Part shown: piece after piece, positions 39,748 through 43,307 of the stretch
Layout: the number at the start of each line of letters is the position of its first letter
How positions within the stretch are numbered: the stretch's first letter is position 1
Assembly (NCBI GenBank): GCA_029266615.1
Contig: JAQSWN010000141.1
Location: forward strand, 1 to 43,307
DNA length: 43,307 nucleotides
DNA from: Polyangiaceae bacterium
GTDB taxonomy: Bacteria > Myxococcota_A > Polyangia > Polyangiales > Polyangiaceae
Reading direction: 5' to 3'
Program-made: the position numbers and the translations under genes
Notes under the pieces: model-generated
Database searches by the model: none
The model's input: only the letters and a program-made list of their open reading frames with translations
Told to the model about the DNA's origin: nothing

Positions 39748-39949
39748 CGCGGCGCCCGTCGGCGACGCGGCGCCGCTGATGGTAGCCGCCGTCCACCTCC
39801 ACGATGAGCCGCGCGGCGGGGGCGAGAAAGTCCGCGATATAGCGACCGATGGGAACCTGACGGCGGAAAGTGACGCCGAGTGCGCGGCCGCCGCGCGCAG
39901 GCTCCGTGACACGCCTCCGCCGGCGCGGGTCTTCCCCTGGCGCGCGCAC
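39635..39949 (-). pseudogene. DUF559 (Vsr-like nuclease fold) gene, N-terminus damaged
   Basis: The core of a DUF559 protein is intact: LGVTFRRQVPIGRYIADFLA, RLIVEVDGGYHQRRRVADGR, RDRDLNRLGYRVLRLPAALV. These include the conserved 'VEVDGGxH' acidic site and 'LGYRVLR' strand. Upstream of LGVTF the expected N-terminal helix (R-x3-T-x-A-E-x-x-LW) is missing and replaced by Arg/Pro-rich sequence, with no ATG near; GTG 39949 is the best in-frame start (104 aa). The tail (QPSQALALVAIPLAAA) is shared with the fragment at 42021. DUF559 proteins are small, often mobile-element-linked nuclease-like proteins. I think it is a decaying copy. Confidence 0.55.
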
Positions 39950-40158
39950 CGCGGGCGCAATGCACCCGCGAAAGCCAATAGCCGATCGCGCGCAGGCGCG
40001 GCCGGGCACCCGCGAGTTGGGGCGTGTGGCCCAACCCCGGCGCCGACGACACGCCCTCTTCACACGACTCGCACCGCACTTAGGGGACCGCTTGAACGTG
40101 TCGGGGCGCGATGGCACCTTCGCTCGCCCGGCGAGCGAAGGTGAACTATACGCTGCCG

Positions 40159-40788
40159 GTGCGCGATCCGAGTCGAAGTGTGCGATCTCTGGTGGTGGCG
40201 CTCGGTTTCGTCTTCGCCTGCGGACCGCAGCGCCCGCCGAAGACGCCGCTGGTGCCGCATGACGTGACTGTCTACATCGCGATGAGCGACGCGGCGGCGG
40301 AGACGGATACCGGCAACGTTGCGGCGATGGTCGAAGCCCTCGAAGCGAAGCTGACGAAAGAGGGCTACGTGGTCACGATCGTGGCTGCGCGGCGCGACGA
40401 ACGGCCACCGGTACCGCGCCTCGAGCTGCAGGTGCTCAGCTCCGATTCGGGCGACGCGACCGCGCGAGGCGCGGGCAACCTCGTCGGGCTCTTCGGCGCT
40501 GCAGGCTTAGTAGGGAGCGCGGCCGCGGTAGGGGGCGGCGTAGTGGCAAGCTCGGAGCTTGGTACGATGCTGGTCGACGCGTATGTGGTGCGGGGTGGCG
40601 ACGAGCCCGCCATCTACCTCGGCCGAATCTCGACCAAGGCGCAGGCTGGAGGGGCCGAAGCCGCAATCGACGCCGGTCGAGGCGCCGGCAACGCGATCGC
40701 GCGCCGCGCGCTCGGGGGGGAGAGCATGCCGCCGCCTTCGTCGTCAAGCGCGCCCTCCAGCAACAGCAGCTCGTGGACGACGCAATAG
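40159..40788 (+). CDS. Lipoprotein, DUF4410-like
   Basis: A 209-aa protein. GTG 40159 (VRDPSRSVRSLVVALGFVFAC) or GTG 40180 gives a lipobox FVFAC. Mature part: VTVYIAMSDAAAETDTGNVA, AMVEALEAKLTKEGYVVTIV, RLELQVLSSDSGDATARGAG, a Gly/Ala-rich hairpin helix (LVGLFGAAGLVGSAAAVGGG), then MLVDAYVVRGGDEPAIYLGR. This order resembles DUF4410-type lipoproteins (a nucleotide- or peptide-binding-like fold of unknown role). The Ser-rich tail (PSSSSAPSSNSSSW) ends the protein. It is the only gene in the tRNA-Ser interval that looks fully intact apart from the antitoxin. A TACGCT box is 4 nt before GTG 40159. Confidence 0.65.
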   Translation: MRDPSRSVRSLVVALGFVFACGPQRPPKTPLVPHDVTVYIAMSDAAAETDTGNVAAMVEALEAKLTKEGYVVTIVAARRDERPPVPRLELQVLSSDSGDATARGAGNLVGLFGAAGLVGSAAAVGGGVVASSELGTMLVDAYVVRGGDEPAIYLGRISTKAQAGGAEAAIDAGRGAGNAIARRALGGESMPPPSSSSAPSSNSSSWTTQ

Positions 40789-40894
40789 CGCAGCGAAGCG
40801 CCAGGTCGCGACGCTCGTGCTCGGTGCCTACCCCTGGCTTTACTTACGCTACACGACGAATCCCGCCGTCTCCCTGAGTCGGCGAGCAGGCTCC

Positions 40895-41149
40895 GAGCCA
40901 GACGCGGAGCTCACGTTGGAGAATCTCACCGCTTGGCGGGCAGAGCATGGGCCGTTTCCGCAGCGTTGCGCCATTCTGCTCTGTTCTGAATGGAGCGGGC
41001 GCTGGCTGTCGCAAGCTCGCGTCGCCAACGCCGATGCCGCCGGCGTCATGCACTTTTCGGGCTTCTCCCGGTCCGCCGTCGAGGCTCTGGCGAGAGCGCC
41101 AGAGGTGCTGCGCATCGGCACCGACACGCTATCGCTCGATCCCGGTCGG
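40895..41149 (+). pseudogene. Fragment of a cyclase-family (kynurenine formamidase-like) gene
   Basis: In one frame the region reads AELTLENLTAWRAEHGPFPQ, CAILLCSEWSGRW, HFSGFSRSAVEALARAPEVL and RIGTDTLSLDPGR, matching the central part of cyclase-family hydrolases (PF04199: D-L-x-AWEx-x-HG, Wxx-W, PGFSxEAx-xL, GxDTLSxDPG). The N-terminal ~100 residues and the C-terminal third are missing; beyond DPGR the sequence joins a truncated ParE toxin on the other strand. About 85 codons remain. It is a gene relic. Confidence 0.6.
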
Positions 41150-41353
41150 GACGTTCGCGTCGACGGGCACGACGACCTCGGCGTCATGCATCATGTAGAT
41201 CACGGAGTACTCAGCGTTCTCGCGAACCAGCGCGATCGCGGCACCAACGGCAGCTCGGAACCGACGTGCTGCTTCCAGGCTTCGTACGCGATACCAGCGA
41301 ACGGCTTCGAGATACTCGGCCGCAGCATCCTCGTGAAGGCGAAGCTGGGTCAC
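41129..41353 (-). pseudogene. Truncated ParE/RelE-type toxin
   Basis: GTG start 41353 overlaps the antitoxin stop (GTGA). The N-terminal part is a normal ParE (TQLRLHEDAAAEYLEAVRWY, RRFRAAVGAAIALVRENAE), but the expected segment from 'ENPE' to the RRFPY strand (about 15-20 residues) is missing, and YSVIYMMHDAEVVV joins at once. The last residues (PVDANVPTGIER) are antisense to the cyclase relic, so the 3' end was replaced by a recombination junction near 41140-41170. It is unlikely to be active. Length 74 aa versus the usual 90-100. Confidence 0.7.
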
Positions 41354-41583
41354 CGGGTAACGATCTGGGCAGCTTCTCCGTCAACCTCTTCCCAGTCGAT
41401 GAGCTTGGCCTCGCCGCGCACCTCACTCTCGGCACGCTTGGTGACTTCGGCGGCCCAGGCCTGTTCAGCGTCTGGGGCACCCCCTCCATCCAAACTCGCC
41501 AGCAGTTTCGCAGCGAGCTCGGCACGCTCGGTTTCCGATAGCGTGAGCGCCTGCTCAAGGATCCGCAGGGCTTCAGCTCCCAT
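41350..41583 (-). CDS. Addiction module antitoxin (PF09720-type)
   Basis: A 77-aa antitoxin. ATG 41583 starts MGAEALRILEQALTLSETER, then AELAAKLLASLDG and EAKLIDWEEVDGEAAQIVTR. This is the classic order of 'addiction module component' antitoxins of ParE/RelE toxins (alpha-helix bundle, ERAELAxxLLxSL, then xLxPWEEV). Frame and start are intact and GTGA-coupled to the (truncated) toxin. The module can still be expressed as an antitoxin alone. Confidence 0.85.
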   Translation of the reverse strand: MGAEALRILEQALTLSETERAELAAKLLASLDGGGAPDAEQAWAAEVTKRAESEVRGEAKLIDWEEVDGEAAQIVTR

Positions 41584-41723
41584 AAAGCAAGGGTATCCCG
41601 ATCGGGTTGAAATCGCACGCCGCTGATCTGTGCCCACCGGCTGCCCAACCTCAGTCGATTCGCGTCGACTTAGGTCGACCCGCGGAGCGCCCAAGAACGC
41701 ATTTGCTCACGCCGTCAGCAAGA

Positions 41724-41770
41724 CGAATCCCGCCCTCTCCGCGACGACTCCCGCCCCGTGCGGGAACTTT
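41724..41770 (+). repeat. Copy 2 of the tRNA-Ser 3'-end direct repeat (attR-like)
   Basis: Repeats 39474-39520: the T-arm 3' half, acceptor 3' strand and terminator stem, but not the 5' part of the tRNA. The spacing between copies is 2250 bp. Confidence 0.75.
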
Positions 41771-41961
41771 CGTCTGTAGGCTAAAAGAGATGACGCCGAG
41801 AGCGCGGCCGCGAAGGAGCTGCCACAACGCCGCGCGGAGCGTGCGCGTTTCCGCGAAGTCCGGTCGCGATCCGGATCACGGAGGGAGCGTCACGAAGCCG
41901 ACGTCCATGAGGAGGCTGCGTCGCGCGCCGAGCGGCTGCGCTCGCGGTGTCGGGCGGCGTG

Positions 41962-42133
41962 GGTCTTCCCCAAAGCCGTGCTCGCCCTCCGGGCTGCGCG
42001 CGGCAGGGGAAGACACGCACTCACGCGGCGGCGAGCGCGATGGCGACGAGTGCGAGAGCTTGCGACGGTTGCGCCAGGACGAGCGCCGCCGGGAGCCGGA
42101 GTACCCGGTAGCCGAGGCGGTCGAGGTCACGGT
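41962..42133. repeat. 172-bp direct repeat, copy 2
   Basis: Matches 39576-39747 (about seven differences). The distance to the tRNA-3' repeat differs from copy 1 (191 versus 55 bp), so an extra 136 bp was gained or lost between the two repeats. Confidence 0.8.
42021..42133 (-). pseudogene. 3' fragment of a DUF559 gene
   Basis: The last ~36 codons of the DUF559 frame (RDLDRLGYRVLRLPAALVLA, QPSQALALVAIALAAA, stop at 42021) remain; the catalytic acidic part is gone. It differs from the copy ending at 39635 by a few residues (N/D, V/L, P/A). Between 41584 and 42178 I see no intact gene, only this fragment and the repeats. Confidence 0.65.
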
Positions 42134-42164
42134 TCACGAACCGCACCGGTGGCGAAGTTTCGTG

Positions 42165-42178
42165 TAGGCTTCGAAGCG
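42165..42178 (+). promoter_or_regulatory. TAnnnT box before the last lipoprotein gene
   Basis: TAGGCT (42165-42170) is followed after 8 nt by the ATG at 42179. It is the same geometry, within 1-2 nt, as at 4630, 7084, 8771 and 11957. Confidence 0.3.
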
Positions 42179-42994
42179 ATGAGCCCCGACGTAAAGGCCG
42201 CGAGGTGGGTGCTCGTTGTCGCGGTCGTGGCGGTTGCAAACAATTGTGGTCGGACAAGTCGGCAGGAGGGGCAAGCGCCGTCGCGCGGAGGTGGTGCGTT
42301 CGCAGGCCATGATGGTGATTCGACGACGGCGGTGGGACTAGGCTCGGGTACGGGAGCCTCCCGAGCGACGGGCGGGCAAACGTGGTCGCATGAGGGCGGT
42401 GTTTCGGGACAATCGGAAACCCCGATTGGCGGCCTCGCAGGGGATAGCTTGGGCGGCGACGGCACGAGCGGCGGCAGCGGCAATGGCGGCGGCAGCGGCA
42501 ATGGCGGCGGCAGCGGCAATGGCGGCGGCGAAGGCGGCTACTACGGGGAGGGTGGGCACCCGACGTCTGAGGGCGGAGCAAGCCCGAAGTGTAGCGAGCT
42601 CCCAATCACGCCCCCGGGTGCCGCCGGGTCCGGAGATTGCTCGGCCACGTTTCAGTTCGTTTTGGGCGGACCGCCACTGGGCAGCCCGGGATGTTTCCTC
42701 GTCTGCAGTTATGGGGAAGAACAACTCGATTGCGAAGAGGGATGTCTCTGCGAGTCAGGGTGCGACGGTGCACCCGAGCATACGTATGCGACTTATACCT
42801 GCCGAGCCCTCGAGGCGGAGCGAGAGTTTTTGATCGGAAATCCTCCTCCCGCGAACGCCTCTTGCGACACCGTTACCTGCCCGCAAGGCTACTCGGTGAA
42901 ATCTTGCGAGAACGGATGCGCGGGAAATCCCAACTGCGAGGCGTCGGGTGAGACTTGGTACGCGCACCTCACTTGTGAACGCTGCCCGCCCTAG
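42179..42994 (+). CDS. Cys-rich lipoprotein with Gly/Asn/Ser linker
   Basis: A 271-aa protein; ATG 42179 is preferred to upstream in-frame starts because it gives the signal AARWVLVVAVVAVANNC. Residues ~25-145 are a Gly-rich linker with three perfect SGNGGG units. The mature domain (from SPKCSELPITPPGAAGSGDC) has 18-20 cysteines in the pattern LGGPPLGSPGCFLVCSYGEE, CEEGCLCESGCDGAPEHTY, CDTVTCPQGYSVKSCENGCA, which looks like a disulphide-bonded extracellular domain. No function can be assigned. It starts 46 bp after the second 172-bp repeat, so it may mark the far side of the decayed island. Confidence 0.8.
   Translation: MSPDVKAARWVLVVAVVAVANNCGRTSRQEGQAPSRGGGAFAGHDGDSTTAVGLGSGTGASRATGGQTWSHEGGVSGQSETPIGGLAGDSLGGDGTSGGSGNGGGSGNGGGSGNGGGEGGYYGEGGHPTSEGGASPKCSELPITPPGAAGSGDCSATFQFVLGGPPLGSPGCFLVCSYGEEQLDCEEGCLCESGCDGAPEHTYATYTCRALEAEREFLIGNPPPANASCDTVTCPQGYSVKSCENGCAGNPNCEASGETWYAHLTCERCPP
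42470..42529 (+). repeat. 18-bp tandem repeat in the lipoprotein linker
   Basis: The unit ggcggcagcggcaatggc is repeated about three times with few or no changes, encoding (GGSGNG)n. It is a DNA-level tandem array and so a site where the linker length could change by slippage. Confidence 0.85.
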
Positions 42995-43080
42995 AGGGCG
43001 CCAAGACAGCGGCCTGGCAAACGTCGATCCGTTGACCGTCGCCGCTGTCGTTGTGCCGCGTTACCTCGGCCGCGCGCGCA

Positions 43081-43233
43081 CTACCACGCCTCGTCCACAC
43101 AGGGCTGCACGGCTTTGCTGACGCGCTCCTTCACGGCGCTCAGCGCTCCCGGGAAAAGAACCTCGACGGTATTCGAAAGCCGCTCCGCTGCCTGGCGCCG
43201 TGGCTCGAACTTAGAGCCGATCCTGAAACTCAT
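43081..43233 (-). CDS. Possible small ORF coupled to the transposase end
   Basis: A 50-aa frame, MSFRIGSKFEPRRQAAERLS to VSKAVQPCVDEAW, whose ATG overlaps the TGA of the transposase-like frame (ATGA). No family is recognised. The frame also continues upstream without ATG, and codon use is ordinary, so it may be a chance frame. The remainder of 42995-43080 holds nothing I can identify. Confidence 0.25.
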   Translation of the reverse strand: MSFRIGSKFEPRRQAAERLSNTVEVLFPGALSAVKERVSKAVQPCVDEAW

Positions 43234-43307
43234 GTTGCCTGCTGAAACGCGATCAAGCCACACGCGAATTGGAGCAGCGCCAGGTAGTGCGCGCCGCGGC
43301 GCTCCCA
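43230..43307 (-). mobile_element. 3' end of an IS5-like transposase gene, partial
   Basis: The minus frame entering from the window edge reads WERRGAHYLALLQFACGLIA, then FQQAT and TGA (43232-43230). This matches the C-terminal signature of IS5/IS427-type DDE transposases (Y-E-R-R-A-D-x-x-x-A-F-L-x-L-x-C-A-L-I-x-x). Only 25 residues are visible, so the catalytic triad and the terminal repeat cannot be checked. Confidence 0.55.

Noticed and set aside
40559..41626. A 355-codon plus-strand frame as one gene
   Set aside because: Only the middle (about 40895-41149) resembles a protein family (cyclase); its two ends overlap a lipoprotein gene and the antitoxin in other frames, so it is a chance join of a relic with shadow sequence.
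39405..42178. A prophage remnant
   Set aside because: No integrase, terminase, capsid or lysis-type sequence is seen; only the tRNA repeat and small accessory gene debris.
42470..42529. Short tandem repeats considered as a CRISPR array
   Set aside because: The 18-bp units are contiguous without spacers and encode a Gly/Ser/Asn linker in frame.

Overview
The base composition (high G+C with strongly G/C-ended codons), the many secreted lipoproteins with long Gly/Ala/Ser-rich linkers, Cys-rich 'NCGxCGxxC' surface proteins, a paired DUF1592/DUF1552 locus, OmpA proteins with thrombospondin type 3 repeats and AgmX/PglI-like and zinc-ribbon/TPR proteins all point to a myxobacterium (Myxococcota, probably Polyangiales). 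It looks like a chromosomal region: housekeeping genes (uppS, sppA, a SpoU methyltransferase, two tRNAs) are mixed with lineage-specific envelope genes. There is no phage structural block and no CRISPR array.

Layout. 1-4459: the 3' part of a HExxH protein, a terminator hairpin, then a translationally coupled pair, a DUF1592-family lipoprotein with a CxxCH motif and a Tat-exported DUF1552 protein. 4601-6979: the most interesting locus, a radical SAM/SPASM enzyme, an ATGA-coupled 163-aa substrate-like protein with five [YVF]-C-L-[SG]-x(2,3)-[GA]-G-[TSE] motifs, and a convergent unknown protein whose stop codon overlaps that of the substrate. I read this as a candidate RiPP-type peptide modification system that I cannot match to a named class. 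7084-12454: a Cys-rich propeller-like lipoprotein, a TerC-family membrane protein with a structured leader, a small frameshifted membrane protein, tRNA-Arg(TCT), a zincin plus Uma2-nuclease pair, and a lipoprotein.

12498-23510: uppS, a two-component system (TTGA-coupled) divergent from a SixA-type phosphohistidine phosphatase, an SspB-like ClpXP adaptor, a Cys-rich lipoprotein, a zinc-ribbon/TPR protein coupled to SppA, and a ZIP-like/permease fusion that overlaps the end of sppA antiparallel. 23549-31725: a CAP-domain lipoprotein, a compact chemosensory-like operon (soluble receptor, CheY, membrane-bound CheA-like kinase without a CheW domain), a SpoU methyltransferase, a glutathione peroxidase lipoprotein, an SDR homologue lacking its catalytic residues, and an ECF sigma factor with a SnoaL-like tail.

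31808-34200: an SDR / outer-membrane protein / metallo-beta-lactamase-fold operon behind a 23-bp palindromic operator. 34309-39147: a lipoprotein with an internal domain duplication, and a tightly overlapping four-gene envelope operon (OmpA-TSP3 protein, barrel protein, two lipoproteins).

39405-42178: tRNA-Ser(GCT), whose 3' end and terminator are duplicated 2250 bp downstream. The interval contains gene debris: DUF559 fragments, a cyclase fragment, a truncated ParE toxin with its antitoxin, one lipoprotein, and a second ~172-bp repeat. It has the footprint of a decayed tRNA-associated island. The right edge carries a last lipoprotein and the 3' end of what looks like an IS5-type transposase.

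Several genes have a TAnnnT box 3-10 nt before the chosen start, which suggests that leaderless or very short-leader mRNAs are common here. All functional calls rest on motif recognition by eye; no database search was possible.
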